DNA from: Streptomyces sp. NBC_01439
Lineage (GTDB): Bacteria; Actinomycetota; Actinomycetes; Streptomycetales; Streptomycetaceae
DNA length: 64,000 nt
Reading direction: 5' to 3'
NCBI RefSeq assembly: GCF_036227605.1
Contig: NZ_CP109487.1
Location: 1,488,001-1,552,000, forward strand
Shown here: piece after piece, positions 8,467 through 16,243 of the stretch
Layout: each line of letters begins with the position of its first letter
Numbering within the stretch: the first letter of the stretch is position 1
Program-made: the position numbers and the translations under genes
The notes under the pieces: model-generated
What the model saw: the letters and a program-made list of their open reading frames with translations, nothing else
Databases searched by the model: none
Told to the model about the DNA's origin: nothing

Positions 8467-8991
8467 CTGAACCCCGATTTCGAGCTGTACGACAACGCCG
8501 GCCGCGACGCCGAGCAGATCCACTCTCACGCGACCGGGTCTGCCACCGCGGCTGACCTGGACCGGTGGGCGCGCAGGGCTGCCGCCGGCCTCCTGGCCCG
8601 CCACCGCTTCCCGGAACCGCCCCTCGGCGCACCCGACCTGCGCCCCTATCTGAAGGCCCTGGACGAGGCGGCCACACCTGTCGAGGCCGCCGTCGTCACC
8701 AGCGCCGTGCTCAACGCTTCCGAAGCGTTCGTCGGCGCCCTCAGCGACTACCTCCTCGCCGCCGGCCACCGCTACCAGCACAACGAACGGTCCTCGGCCG
8801 ACTCCCCACGCACGGCGGCGTGGAGAGCCGCGAGCGGACTGCTGGCCTCCATGAGCGAGGCCGCCCGCGCCGTCGAGACCACGCTCCGCCAGGAGTACGA
8901 CACCCCCTCCCGACCGGGCAGCCACCCCGGACAGCAGCCACCGGCTCCTCCGCCGAACCCCGCATCCGGCCCCACCGCACCCCGCCGCTAG
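8467..8991 (+). CDS. Helical-bundle family protein (plasmid paralogue family B)
   Basis: About 174 residues if started at CTG 8467. The frame is open further upstream, but that part (Pro/Thr/Ala-rich, AGGAGC at 8413-8418) is not clearly coding and no ATG, GTG or TTG fits, so the start is uncertain. The core is all-helical: ATAADLDRWARRAAAGLL, EAATPVEAAVVTSAVLNASE and SDYLLAAGHRYQ, ending in a Pro-rich tail. The pattern 'amphipathic helix, TP-x-E, VL-helix, FL-x-AG-x-W/R-x-x' recurs in genes at 9297, 11163, 17123, 21183, 26482 and 27991, so I treat them as one family. Function unknown. Confidence 0.6.
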   Translation: MNPDFELYDNAGRDAEQIHSHATGSATAADLDRWARRAAAGLLARHRFPEPPLGAPDLRPYLKALDEAATPVEAAVVTSAVLNASEAFVGALSDYLLAAGHRYQHNERSSADSPRTAAWRAASGLLASMSEAARAVETTLRQEYDTPSRPGSHPGQQPPAPPPNPASGPTAPRR

Positions 8992-9017
8992 AACCCATGA
9001 CAGGAGGCAGCACGCAC

Positions 9018-9266
9018 ATGCTGCACCACCCCGTGAGCATCCACGTCGGAGCCCACACCGCCGCCCCCATGACCCACCCGCGCACCGACCCCGTCCACCA
9101 CCTGCTGTGGGGGCGTGGATTCTCCTACTGCCCCCGCCTGAACGCCTACGTCGCACCCTCGGAACTCCCGGTCGAACAGCAGGAGCAACTCGTCCACCAG
9201 GCCGTCCACGCCCTCACCACGCTTGGCCACCCGGTCGCCCACTTCCACCACCAGCACCCGGGCTAA
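9018..9266 (+). CDS. Small alpha/beta 'GF...GY' family protein (plasmid paralogue family A)
   Basis: 82 residues; ATG 9018 is 10 nt after AGGAGG (9002-9007). It reads VHHLLWGRGFSYCPRLNAYV, then LPVEQQEQLVHQAVHAL and TLGHPVAHFHHQ. This layout, with a helix plus GF, a strand with Tyr, a Pro turn, a helix and a second G-hydrophobic turn, recurs in proteins encoded at 10377, 10805, 17123, 20510 and 31909. No catalytic residues stand out. Function unknown; the very small size suggests a protein-binding or regulatory module of the conjugative element. Confidence 0.65.
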   Translation: MLHHPVSIHVGAHTAAPMTHPRTDPVHHLLWGRGFSYCPRLNAYVAPSELPVEQQEQLVHQAVHALTTLGHPVAHFHHQHPG

Positions 9267-9296
9267 CCCGCCCGGCCAGCCGCCCGGAGACACCCT

Positions 9297-9746
9297 CTGC
9301 CCCCACCGCCCACCCCCGCGACCGCGCCCCCGGGCCCGCCGCCCCTGACCACCCCCACGGATCCGCGAGGCCGCTATGCCTACGGCCTGCTCCTCCTCGA
9401 CCTCACCGACCGCCTCAACGGGATCCCGGACCCCGGCCGCGCCGCCGCTCTCGTCGACCAGATCCTCCATCCCGACGACGGGCTGCTGGCCCGGCTCGCC
9501 GAGCTCTTCGAAGCCGCCGGTGAGAAGGCGAAGGAGTCCGAGGACGACGACGCCTTCGACTTGGCGGCGGACTTCGAGGAAGCCGCCGTCCAACTCCGCG
9601 ACATCGGCGACACCCTGCACGGCGCCACCGAGCGGATGGCAGCACTCGCCCCCGCACCCGCACCTGCGCCTGCGCGGCGGTCCAGTTCTCTCGGCAGCAC
9701 CGTCCCTACCAGCAGCAGCCGGCCGGCGCCCGGCCGTTCCCGCTGA
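9297..9746 (+). CDS. Helical family B protein with CTG start
   Basis: 149 residues. No ATG or GTG lies near the start of the coding pattern; CTG 9297 stands at normal distance from CCGGAGA and is followed by a Pro/Thr-rich leader and then YAYGLLLLDLTDRLNGIPDP. Further helices are ALVDQILHPDDGLLARLAEL, an acidic stretch KESEDDDAFDLAADF and EEAAVQLRDIGDTLHGATER. The tail is Ala/Pro/Ser-rich. TTG 9561 would be the first conventional start but would remove most of the helices. Function unknown; a member of the helical group described at 8467. Confidence 0.6.
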   Translation: MPPPPTPATAPPGPPPLTTPTDPRGRYAYGLLLLDLTDRLNGIPDPGRAAALVDQILHPDDGLLARLAELFEAAGEKAKESEDDDAFDLAADFEEAAVQLRDIGDTLHGATERMAALAPAPAPAPARRSSSLGSTVPTSSSRPAPGRSR

Positions 9747-9775
9747 CCACCCACCCACTTCCCCCGGAGGATCCC

Positions 9776-10357
9776 CTGGCCACCCGCTCCTTCATCGCCC
9801 GCCCCACCGAATCCGGGGGCTACGAAGGCATCTACGTCCACTGGGACGGCTACCCCAGCCACCACCTGCCCCTCCTGCTGGCCGCCCACCAGTACCGCTT
9901 CGCCGGCGGCCTCGACGCCATGGCCCGCCACCTGATCGACGACGTACCCGTCGGCTGGTCCGCGCTCGGCACCGACCTCCTCGACGGCGCCCCCGACGAG
10001 CTGATCACCGCCCTCACCCGCGGCGAGCGGTACACCAGCGACCAACTCGACGTCATCACCCCCGACGGATCACCTCCCACCCGCATGACCGTGCGAGACG
10101 GGCAGGCATCCGGTCTGGACTGGGGCTACGTCCTCCACGGGCACGGCATCGAGGTCATCAGCCTCCGCGAGGAACAGCGCGGGCCCGTCGTCGGCTGGGC
10201 GACCGACGCCCGCACCCGGTTCAGCGACCACCCGGCGCTGTGGCAGCCGACCGGACCGGTCCCCGGCCGCCCGCCCTCGCCCGCTCCAAAGCTGGCCACC
10301 ACCGCCGTGCCGCCCGCCGCCGCCCCGGCCGCCACCACGCACCCCACACGCCGCTGA
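9776..10357 (+). CDS. Unrecognised protein, N-terminus (x)ATRSFIARP, CTG start
   Basis: 193 residues with CTG 9776 five nt after GGAGG (9766-9770). The N-terminus ATRSFIARPTESGGYEGIYV then HWDGYPSHH is a pattern I recognise from hypothetical Streptomyces proteins whose first residue is Met at exactly this place, so the CTG takes the position of the initiator. ATG 9920 would cut off this conserved part. Later parts: RFAGGLDAMARHLIDDVP, WGYVLHGHGIEVISL and a Pro/Ala-rich tail. No membrane helix or catalytic motif is visible. Function unknown. Confidence 0.65.
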   Translation: MATRSFIARPTESGGYEGIYVHWDGYPSHHLPLLLAAHQYRFAGGLDAMARHLIDDVPVGWSALGTDLLDGAPDELITALTRGERYTSDQLDVITPDGSPPTRMTVRDGQASGLDWGYVLHGHGIEVISLREEQRGPVVGWATDARTRFSDHPALWQPTGPVPGRPPSPAPKLATTAVPPAAAPAATTHPTRR

Positions 10358-10376
10358 CCGAAACGGAGCCCCACTT

Positions 10377-10805
10377 CTGTCCGGCCAGTTCGTTCTCGGC
10401 ACGCACCCGCAGTACGGGTACGTCGCCTCCTCCACCGGCATCCCCCACCACATCAGCCACTGGTACCTCACCCGCCTCGGCTTTCAGCCGGTCCATGGCC
10501 TGCACGGCGTATACCTGCTGAGCACCCCCGGCCACGACGGTCCCCGGCGCACCCGCCAAGCCGTCGCCAGCCTGCGCGCCAGCGGCTACCCGGTCCACGC
10601 CGACTACTCCCTCGATCCCGCCAACACCACCCAGGCGGCCCCGGCACCGGACCCGCGGACGTGGTACCGCACCACCGTGGCACAGGCCGCAGCCGTCTGC
10701 TCCTCGCAGCACCGGCCCGCCGTGCCCGCCCGCCCCTCACCTGCTGCCACTACTGGGCGGCCGGCGAACGTACCCGCAGCTGCCGGGCCGGGGCGAAGCC
10801 GTTGA
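10377..10805 (+). CDS. Alpha/beta family A protein with CTG start
   Basis: 142 residues starting at CTG 10377, the first possible initiator after CGGAG. It reads GQFVLGTHPQYGYVASS, HWYLTRLGFQPVHGLHGVYL, then TRQAVASLRASGYPVHADY and SLDP. This is the clearest version of the 'GF... YL... AV-x-x-L-x-x-x-GY-x-V-x-x-D' domain shared with 9018, 10805, 17123 and 31909. A 45-residue Ala/Pro/Arg-rich tail follows and ends in TGATG overlap with the next gene, suggesting coupled translation. Function unknown. Confidence 0.62.
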   Translation: MSGQFVLGTHPQYGYVASSTGIPHHISHWYLTRLGFQPVHGLHGVYLLSTPGHDGPRRTRQAVASLRASGYPVHADYSLDPANTTQAAPAPDPRTWYRTTVAQAAAVCSSQHRPAVPARPSPAATTGRPANVPAAAGPGRSR

Positions 10806-11146
10806 TGAAGGACACCGCGATCATCTCCATCACTCGCGGCAGGGGCGGGCAGGTCGAGGCCGAGGGCCCGATCGACGCGCTCGCCTCCGCCCTGCTGGAC
10901 CGTGCCGGGTTCATCCGGCAGCCCACCCTTCGCGGCACCTGGCACCGGCTCCCCTTCGACATGGGCGAGGAGTGGGAGAACGAACACGCCTCCTACGCAG
11001 CCGACATGCTCCGTGCCGCCCGCTACGCGATCCGCCTCGACCCGGACCTGACCCCCGGCGGCCGTCCCGCACCGAACAGCCCGCGCCAGGGCGCCGGCCC
11101 GGTCCCTGCACCCGCTGCGCCCGCCGCGGTGCCCCGCACCCGCTGA
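10805..11146 (+). CDS. Alpha/beta family A protein
   Basis: 113 residues, ATG 10805 overlapping the preceding stop. IISITRGRGGQVEAEGPIDA is followed by ALLDRAGFIRQPTLRGTWHR, LPFDMGEEWENEHASYAADM and LRAARYAIRLDPDL, matching the family A order of GF turn, strand, helix and final Asp/Leu/Pro. A Pro-rich tail ends the protein. Function unknown. The tight overlap with the 10377 gene, a relative, points to tandem duplication and divergence. Confidence 0.68.
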   Translation: MKDTAIISITRGRGGQVEAEGPIDALASALLDRAGFIRQPTLRGTWHRLPFDMGEEWENEHASYAADMLRAARYAIRLDPDLTPGGRPAPNSPRQGAGPVPAPAAPAAVPRTR

Positions 11147-11162
11147 CCACCAGGACCTTCCC

Positions 11163-11582
11163 ATGACCACCACCCCCCAGCCCGGCCCCGGCCTGCCCTC
11201 GCCCAGCGAGCTGCGGCGCCAGGCCCGCGCCGAGGCCGGCCCCTTCCTCGACCGGCTGGACCTGCCCGACCCCGCCGACGCCCTGCGGGACTGGACACGC
11301 CGACTGGCCGAGGCCGAGACACCCGCCCAGTTCCACGTCCTCGTCGACACCATGACCGGCACACACGACAGCACGCTGCTGGCCCTGCGGGACTTCCTGC
11401 TCACCGCCGGCACCTGGTGCCGCGAGCACGGACACGCCCGGCTCGGCGAGCGCTACCAGCGCACCAGCGACCTCCTCGACGTCGCCGACCGGCTCCTTCA
11501 CCAGCTCGGCCTCGACCACCTCGCCGCCACCTGGCCCAACCAGGCACCCACCGCCCCCTCCCCAGGAAGGACACCTCACTGA
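11163..11582 (+). CDS. Helical family B protein
   Basis: 139 residues with ATG start after CCAGGA. Almost wholly helical: SELRRQARAEAGPFLDRLDL, ALRDWTRRLAEAETPAQFHV, STLLALRDFLLTAGTWCREH and LGERYQRTSDLLDVADRLLH. It is the cleanest member of the helical family (relatives at 8467, 9297, 17123, 21183, 26482, 27991), probably a four-helix bundle. Its stop overlaps the next start by four bases (CTGA), the CTG counterpart of the common ATGA overlap. Function unknown. Confidence 0.72.
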   Translation: MTTTPQPGPGLPSPSELRRQARAEAGPFLDRLDLPDPADALRDWTRRLAEAETPAQFHVLVDTMTGTHDSTLLALRDFLLTAGTWCREHGHARLGERYQRTSDLLDVADRLLHQLGLDHLAATWPNQAPTAPSPGRTPH

Positions 11583-12664
11583 ACTCGGCCGAGATCAACC
11601 TCTTCACTAGCAAGCACGACGGCATCGTCGCCCTGGTCACCGGCAACAACTGGCGCTGGGCCCGCAAGATCCTGCTGGTCGCAGGATTCGCCAAGGACGA
11701 CGACGGCAACTACACCCTGCCCCTGGCCGACCTCTCCCGGATCCGCGCGGCCCTGACCGACGTCCACGAGCTCGCCCGCGCCTGCCAGATCAAAGTCACC
11801 GCCACCCACCAGCCCTACGTCGGCGGCTTCGCCCGGGACATGGCCAAGCACCTGCCCGGCCAGTGGAGCGTGAAGGTCGAAAACTACTCCCTGCCGGTGT
11901 GGCAAGAGGACCTGGCGGCCTGCCTGTGGGACACCAGCCCCCGGCCGGGCTCGGAGTTCTACGGCCCGCTGCTGCACACCGTGGAGAAGTGCCGGGTGCC
12001 CTGGGCAGCCGTGCTGCGCAGCGACACCGGAGGCGAACTCGCCGTCGTCCAGGCCCCCCGTGACGGCCTCTACCACGTCGGCGCGATCGCCCCCAGGGAC
12101 ATGTACATGGACGAGGAGGTAGTCCCGCCTCGCAGCATCGCCGTGCAGCCCTCCGCGGTCACCGCAGCGCGCCAGGTCGGCTCCGTGCTGCTGGCGGACT
12201 ACCGCCGGGCCGTCCTGCAGTCCCACCTCAACCACCTGGCCGATGATCTCGCCTGGGCGCAGGAGGCGTTCGAGCCCGGCACTGTGCTGAGTCCGCCGCA
12301 GCCGGACCTGGCCGCCGCCTTCGCCCGCTTCACCACCCATGCCCCTGACCTCATCGCCGCCCTGCGGCAAGCCGCCCCTGGCACGTTCGGCAGGCAGGAA
12401 GCGGGCTTTCTGGAGCGTATGGACTCCGCCTTCGGACCCCAGCCGCCCGGCAGCGACCCGGACACGCCCGCGGCGGTGCCCGCTGTTGATCCGCTGGCGC
12501 TGTGGCTGATGGAAGGAGGCGAGCTGGTCAGCCTGGCCCGCACGGCCCACCCGGCGCTCATGCCAGGGCCCGCTGCCGCCGTGTCCGGCCGGTCTCCGGC
12601 CGTTGCGGGTGCTCTTCCCGCTGTCCTGCCGCCGCGTTCCGGGGCCGTCCCGAGCCGCCGATAG
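11579..12664 (+). CDS. Unrecognised 361-residue protein with CTG start
   Basis: The coding pattern begins right at CTG 11579, eight or so nt after AGGAAGGA and overlapping the preceding stop. The N-terminal third reads FTSKHDGIVALVTGNNWRWA, RKILLVAGFAKDDDGNYTL and LSRIRAALTDVHELARACQI. The middle has YVGGFARDMAKHLPGQWSVK, SEFYGPLLHTVEKCRVPWAA and VQAPRDGLYHVGAIAPRDMY, probably beta-rich. A helical stretch and a Pro/Ala tail end it. The protein lacks membrane helices. I do not recognise the family and no catalytic motif is evident. Confidence 0.65.
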   Translation: MNSAEINLFTSKHDGIVALVTGNNWRWARKILLVAGFAKDDDGNYTLPLADLSRIRAALTDVHELARACQIKVTATHQPYVGGFARDMAKHLPGQWSVKVENYSLPVWQEDLAACLWDTSPRPGSEFYGPLLHTVEKCRVPWAAVLRSDTGGELAVVQAPRDGLYHVGAIAPRDMYMDEEVVPPRSIAVQPSAVTAARQVGSVLLADYRRAVLQSHLNHLADDLAWAQEAFEPGTVLSPPQPDLAAAFARFTTHAPDLIAALRQAAPGTFGRQEAGFLERMDSAFGPQPPGSDPDTPAAVPAVDPLALWLMEGGELVSLARTAHPALMPGPAAAVSGRSPAVAGALPAVLPPRSGAVPSRR

Positions 12665-12680
12665 CCCCCGCCTCCCTGGA

Positions 12681-13841
12681 GTGCCCATCACCTCTCGCCC
12701 GGACCCGACCCCACCACTGCGTCAGGCGGTCGACTCCCTGACCGGCTACGCCGCCCACTATTCGTCGGTACGACTGCGCCTCGAAAAATCCCAGATGGAC
12801 CCGCGCAGCGGGTACGGGCTGATCACCGTCACGGGCGCCGCCTTCGAGGGACGCGTCCGCGATCTCGCCGAGGCGTTCAAGCGTCTACTGCCTCACGTTC
12901 CCGTGCTGCTGGAGTCCGCTCGCGCCGGTATCGAAGCCATGCCACCCGCCCGTCACCACCCCGGATGGCGGCTGCTGCTGGACGACCTCGCACACTCCGC
13001 CAACCAGGCATCACGCCCCGTCAACATCACCGACGGACTCGGTGACCGGCTGTGGCCGTACCTGCAGACCTGGGGCGAACGCGCCACCCTGCTGCGCGGC
13101 CTCGCCCTCCAACCCCAACAGCCCCACACGGAGCTTTTCTTGAGCGCGCAGGAGGAGGGGCCGTGGACCGCGTACGCCCGCTCGGCCCGCCTGCGGGGCC
13201 TGCTCCAGCCCATGGAGTCCCGCTACGACGCCGCGGGCCGGCAGATCACCGTGGCCACCGCCCTGCACCCCGAGGACCCTGACGAGGAGATCGTCCTGGT
13301 CCTGGCCGGGGATATCGACAGCCCCGGCATGCGGGTGATCGGGCACTACGACAGCCACGACGACGCCATCGCCCACCTGCCGCCGGCGGTCCCGCCCGGC
13401 GTGCTGTACCCGGCCGGGCCGCCCGCCGTACGGGATACGCAGGCGCCGTCCCTGGCCGACCTGACCCGCGACGTGGCCGGCGCCCGCCACAGCGGCGACG
13501 TCGCCGGGGCGATCTCATACATCGCTGGCCACCCGATCGAGGGCGGGCACCTCGGCGAGCTCACCGCGTTCCTCGACACCTGTTCGGCCTGGGCGAGCGC
13601 CATGGACACCCGCGCCGGCCACGACCTCGCCGCCCGACTGCGGGTGCTCGCCACCCAGACCCGGCAGCTCGGCCACGAACTGCGCCTCGTCGGCGACGAC
13701 ATGGACGCCGCCGTCGCCGTCCTGCCTCCGTACCGCACCCCGGCCCCCCGCCACCTCCAGGCGCCAGCCATCCCGGCGCTGACCACCACCCCGCTGCCGG
13801 CCACGCCGCTGGCAAACGCGCTGCCCGCCCACCGCCGGTAG
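12681..13841 (+). CDS. Unrecognised protein with a C-terminal helical-family domain
   Basis: 386 residues from GTG 12681; GGAG lies directly before it, so ATC 12687 at better spacing is an alternative. The N-terminal half (DPRSGYGLITVTGAAFEGRV, RDLAEAFKRLLPHVPVLLES) and a middle part (RYDAAGRQITVATALHPEDP, IVLVLAGDIDSPGMRVIGHY) look alpha/beta. The C-terminal third is helical: DLTRDVAGARHSGDVAGAIS, LTAFLDTCSAWASAMDTRAG and LAARLRVLATQTRQLGHELR. That last part matches the helical family of 11163 and the 17123/18220 gene. So this is a larger mosaic built on the same module. Function unknown. Confidence 0.65.
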   Translation: MPITSRPDPTPPLRQAVDSLTGYAAHYSSVRLRLEKSQMDPRSGYGLITVTGAAFEGRVRDLAEAFKRLLPHVPVLLESARAGIEAMPPARHHPGWRLLLDDLAHSANQASRPVNITDGLGDRLWPYLQTWGERATLLRGLALQPQQPHTELFLSAQEEGPWTAYARSARLRGLLQPMESRYDAAGRQITVATALHPEDPDEEIVLVLAGDIDSPGMRVIGHYDSHDDAIAHLPPAVPPGVLYPAGPPAVRDTQAPSLADLTRDVAGARHSGDVAGAISYIAGHPIEGGHLGELTAFLDTCSAWASAMDTRAGHDLAARLRVLATQTRQLGHELRLVGDDMDAAVAVLPPYRTPAPRHLQAPAIPALTTTPLPATPLANALPAHRR

Positions 13842-13901
13842 CGGCCCGGCCCAGCTCTTCCACCTCATCTCGTACGCCATCTGACGGAAAGCCCTGCCCT
13901 G

Positions 13902-15689
13902 TTGACCCTGGCCGCCACCCCGACCGCCGCCCCGCCCCCTGCCACCTACGCTGCCGTTCTCGGCAGTCGGCACGTCGCCCGCCTGCTTGCGGGCACTCTG
14001 ACCGGTCGCCTCCCCAACGGCATGGTCCCCGTCTCCCTCGTCCTGTGGATCACCGCAGCCGGCGGGAGCCTGGCGTTCGCCGGGATGCTTGCCGCTCTGT
14101 ACGGGCTGGCGTCGGGGCTGTCCCAGCCGGTCAAGGGCAGGCTCATGGACCGGTACGGGCAGACCCGTGTCTCGGCCCCGGCGGTCCTGGTCAACTCCGG
14201 CTGTCTGCTCGCCCTCACCTGGATCGGGGCGAGCGGGCACCCGGCCGCCGTCACCGCGGTGGTCGGCGTGGCGGGGGTCTTCACGCCGCCTCTGGAGGCC
14301 GGGCTGCGTGCTCTGTGGCCGAGCGTGCTCACGGACCCCGGACAGCGTCGCGTCGTCCAGGCCCTCGACACCGGCTCCCAGGGACTGCTCTACATCGCGG
14401 GCCCCCTGCTCGCCTCCTGGCTGGCCACCACGTACGAGCCCGATGCCGCGCTCGCTGTGACCGCCGTACTGGGCCTGGCCGGCACCGTCGTGGTGCTGAC
14501 CGCCGCCCCGTCGCGGACCTGGCGCCCCGCCGCCCCGGACAGCGGGGCGGCGGGAAGCGGGCGGCTGATGAATACCGCCCTCGTCCTGCTGTTCCTGGCG
14601 CTCGCCGGGACCGGCTTCACCCTGGGCGCGATGAACGTGTGGGCCGCCGGCATGGCCACCACCCACCACCAGCCCCTGCTGTCCGGGGTGCTGCCCGCGG
14701 CGTTCTCCACTGGGTCCTTCCTCGGCGGCCTGATCTACGCGCGCCGGGCCTGGCCCGGCACGACCACCACCCAGCTGCTGGCCACCAGCGCGCTGTTCCT
14801 CCTGGGCTGGCTGCCCCTGCTGGCGCAGCCCGGCCCCCGCACTGCGATCGGGCTCGCCCTCCTGCCGGGCCTGTTCCTCACCCTGGTCATCACCTGCGGA
14901 TTCCACACCGTGGACACTCTCGCCCCCGCCTCCCGCACCACCGAGGCGTACGCGTGGCTGATCCTGGCCGTCGGCGTCGGCCAGGCCGCCGGCACCGCCC
15001 TCGCCGGAACCCTCGCCGACCACCCGCAGACGCTCGCCGCACTGCCCGCAGCGGGAGCCGCCACCGCCCTGCTCGTCCTGCTCCTGGCCCGCCCGAAGCT
15101 CGGGCCCGGACGCCGCCCCGGACGCCACCGCCGCCCACGACCCACCCCCCGCTCGCACTCGAACTCCCATACGCCCGAAGGAGATACCCCTATGGCTGTA
15201 CGCACCGCATGGAAGATCGTCCACAGCTGTGGTCACGAAGTCACCCACGACCTGTCCGACCGCCCCGCCGACCGCCGGGCGTCCTTCGCACGCTGGCTCG
15301 CAGGCCGCGACTGCACCGACTGCTGGAAGGCCGCCCGCGACGGCGACCGCGCCGCCAAGCAGGAGTGGCTGGCCGCGCGCCGCGCCGAGGAGCAGGCCGC
15401 CGCGAAGGCATGGACCGAACAGTTCGACATGCCGCCCCTGGAGGGCCCCGAGCGTGCCCTGGAGTGGGGCGAGCGCTCCCGCTACCAGCTGGCCACCGCC
15501 GCCTACACCGCGCTGGTCACCGAAGGGACCTGGGACGAGGCGGACTGGGCGGTACTGGAGGAGAAGGTCCGCACGGTCACTCGGGCCGGGTGGTGGATCG
15601 ACCAGAGGGAAGCCGAGGGCACCGACCTGCCGGAACTGCTCGACGCAGCAGGCGAAGCGGACCGCGGCACGGAGAACCCGTTCCGGTGA
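13902..15689 (+). CDS. MFS-type transporter, in-frame with a second protein
   Basis: A single open frame of 595 residues from TTG 13902. The first about 415 residues form a polytopic membrane protein of 10-12 helices with MFS features: GLSQPVKGRLMDRYGQTRVS (loop 2-3 type), FHTVDTLAPASRTTEAYAWL and repeated Gly-rich helices such as LFLALAGTGFTLGAMNVWAA. It should export a small molecule; the substrate is unknown. After a basic His/Arg/Pro linker the frame runs without stop into a 165-residue soluble protein that has its own ribosome-binding site and ATG (15192). Whether the fusion is made, or the transporter's stop was lost, cannot be decided. Confidence 0.75.
   Translation: MTLAATPTAAPPPATYAAVLGSRHVARLLAGTLTGRLPNGMVPVSLVLWITAAGGSLAFAGMLAALYGLASGLSQPVKGRLMDRYGQTRVSAPAVLVNSGCLLALTWIGASGHPAAVTAVVGVAGVFTPPLEAGLRALWPSVLTDPGQRRVVQALDTGSQGLLYIAGPLLASWLATTYEPDAALAVTAVLGLAGTVVVLTAAPSRTWRPAAPDSGAAGSGRLMNTALVLLFLALAGTGFTLGAMNVWAAGMATTHHQPLLSGVLPAAFSTGSFLGGLIYARRAWPGTTTTQLLATSALFLLGWLPLLAQPGPRTAIGLALLPGLFLTLVITCGFHTVDTLAPASRTTEAYAWLILAVGVGQAAGTALAGTLADHPQTLAALPAAGAATALLVLLLARPKLGPGRRPGRHRRPRPTPRSHSNSHTPEGDTPMAVRTAWKIVHSCGHEVTHDLSDRPADRRASFARWLAGRDCTDCWKAARDGDRAAKQEWLAARRAEEQAAAKAWTEQFDMPPLEGPERALEWGERSRYQLATAAYTALVTEGTWDEADWAVLEEKVRTVTRAGWWIDQREAEGTDLPELLDAAGEADRGTENPFR
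15192..15689 (+). CDS. Soluble protein encoded in frame at the end of the MFS gene
   Basis: 165 residues from ATG 15192, preceded by GAAGGAGATA at good spacing, so independent translation is likely even though the frame is open from 13902. It starts VRTAWKIVHSCGHEVTHDLS and has RDCTDCWKAARDGDRAAKQE: one Cys-His pair and one Cys-x-x-Cys pair that could bind zinc. Helical, charged segments follow (EWLAARRAEEQAAAKAW, LEWGERSRYQLATAAYTAL). I do not know the family. The protein recalls small zinc-ribbon-like cargo proteins common in Streptomyces plasmids. Confidence 0.68.
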   Translation: MAVRTAWKIVHSCGHEVTHDLSDRPADRRASFARWLAGRDCTDCWKAARDGDRAAKQEWLAARRAEEQAAAKAWTEQFDMPPLEGPERALEWGERSRYQLATAAYTALVTEGTWDEADWAVLEEKVRTVTRAGWWIDQREAEGTDLPELLDAAGEADRGTENPFR

Positions 15690-15721
15690 GCGCCGAGCCG
15701 GGACGACGGCAGGGGCGGACA

Positions 15722-15794
15722 TATATAGCGGACGATCCCCGGTTAGCCAAACCGGGGATCCTCCAGACCATTGAAAGTGCTGGCCCCACCGCCA
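15722..15794 (+). promoter_or_regulatory. Conserved TATA-hairpin element, copy A
   Basis: TATATA (15722-15727) is followed by a hairpin at 15734-15760: an 11-bp perfect stem GATCCCCGGTT/AACCGGGGATC with loop AGCCA, then CATTG (15769-15773) and CCACCGCCA (15786-15794). The same order occurs at 43293-43357. It lies in the leader of the gene at 15824. It looks like a promoter plus structured 5' leader or a protein-binding site. Confidence 0.6.
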
Positions 15795-15823
15795 GCCGTG
15801 CTCTTCGCAGAGAGGATTTTGCC

Positions 15824-16243
15824 GTGCCCGAAGCCGTCTCCCGTGACGTGTGCATACCCGCCGACACCATCACCCCCGACCGGGACATCACCCATGCCCA
15901 CTTCGCCCCGGGCGACCAGATCGTGGTGATCAAGGGCGTCGCGGACGGCGAACTGTGGGGCGACGCGATGACGGTGGTCACCCCGTCCTGGCACACCCCC
16001 ACCGAGGAGGACGGATGGAGGCTACGCGACCCCAACGGCGGCGCCCTGTCCTTCATCACCGGGCACCCCCGCTACCTCGTCCACCTCTCCAAGCGCTGCC
16101 CGGACTGCCTGATCTACCAGCGCGCCCTGCGGGACTACCTGCTGCCGAAGGCCGACGGGGACAAGCCCCTGGACGGAGGCTGGTACTCCATCACGGACCG
16201 CAACCAGCTGGTCCACGCCGCGGACAAGGGGAGCGCCCGGTGA
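15824..16243 (+). CDS. Unrecognised 139-residue protein
   Basis: GTG 15824 follows AGAGAGGA at normal distance and the hairpin element at 15734. The chain reads VCIPADTITPDRDITHAHFA, GDQIVVIKGVADGELWGDAM, GALSFITGHPRYLVHLSKRC and PDCLIYQRALRDYLL. A Cys-x-x-Cys pair (KRCPDCL) may bind metal. It is compact and without membrane helices. Its TGA overlaps the start of the relaxase-like gene (GTGA), suggesting that the two are translated together and may act together, perhaps in DNA processing. No family recognised. Confidence 0.7.
   Translation: MPEAVSRDVCIPADTITPDRDITHAHFAPGDQIVVIKGVADGELWGDAMTVVTPSWHTPTEEDGWRLRDPNGGALSFITGHPRYLVHLSKRCPDCLIYQRALRDYLLPKADGDKPLDGGWYSITDRNQLVHAADKGSAR

Noticed and set aside
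13515..15722. 735-codon minus-strand frame
   Set aside because: Shadow of the transporter and neighbour genes with Gly/Arg/Gln-rich composition.
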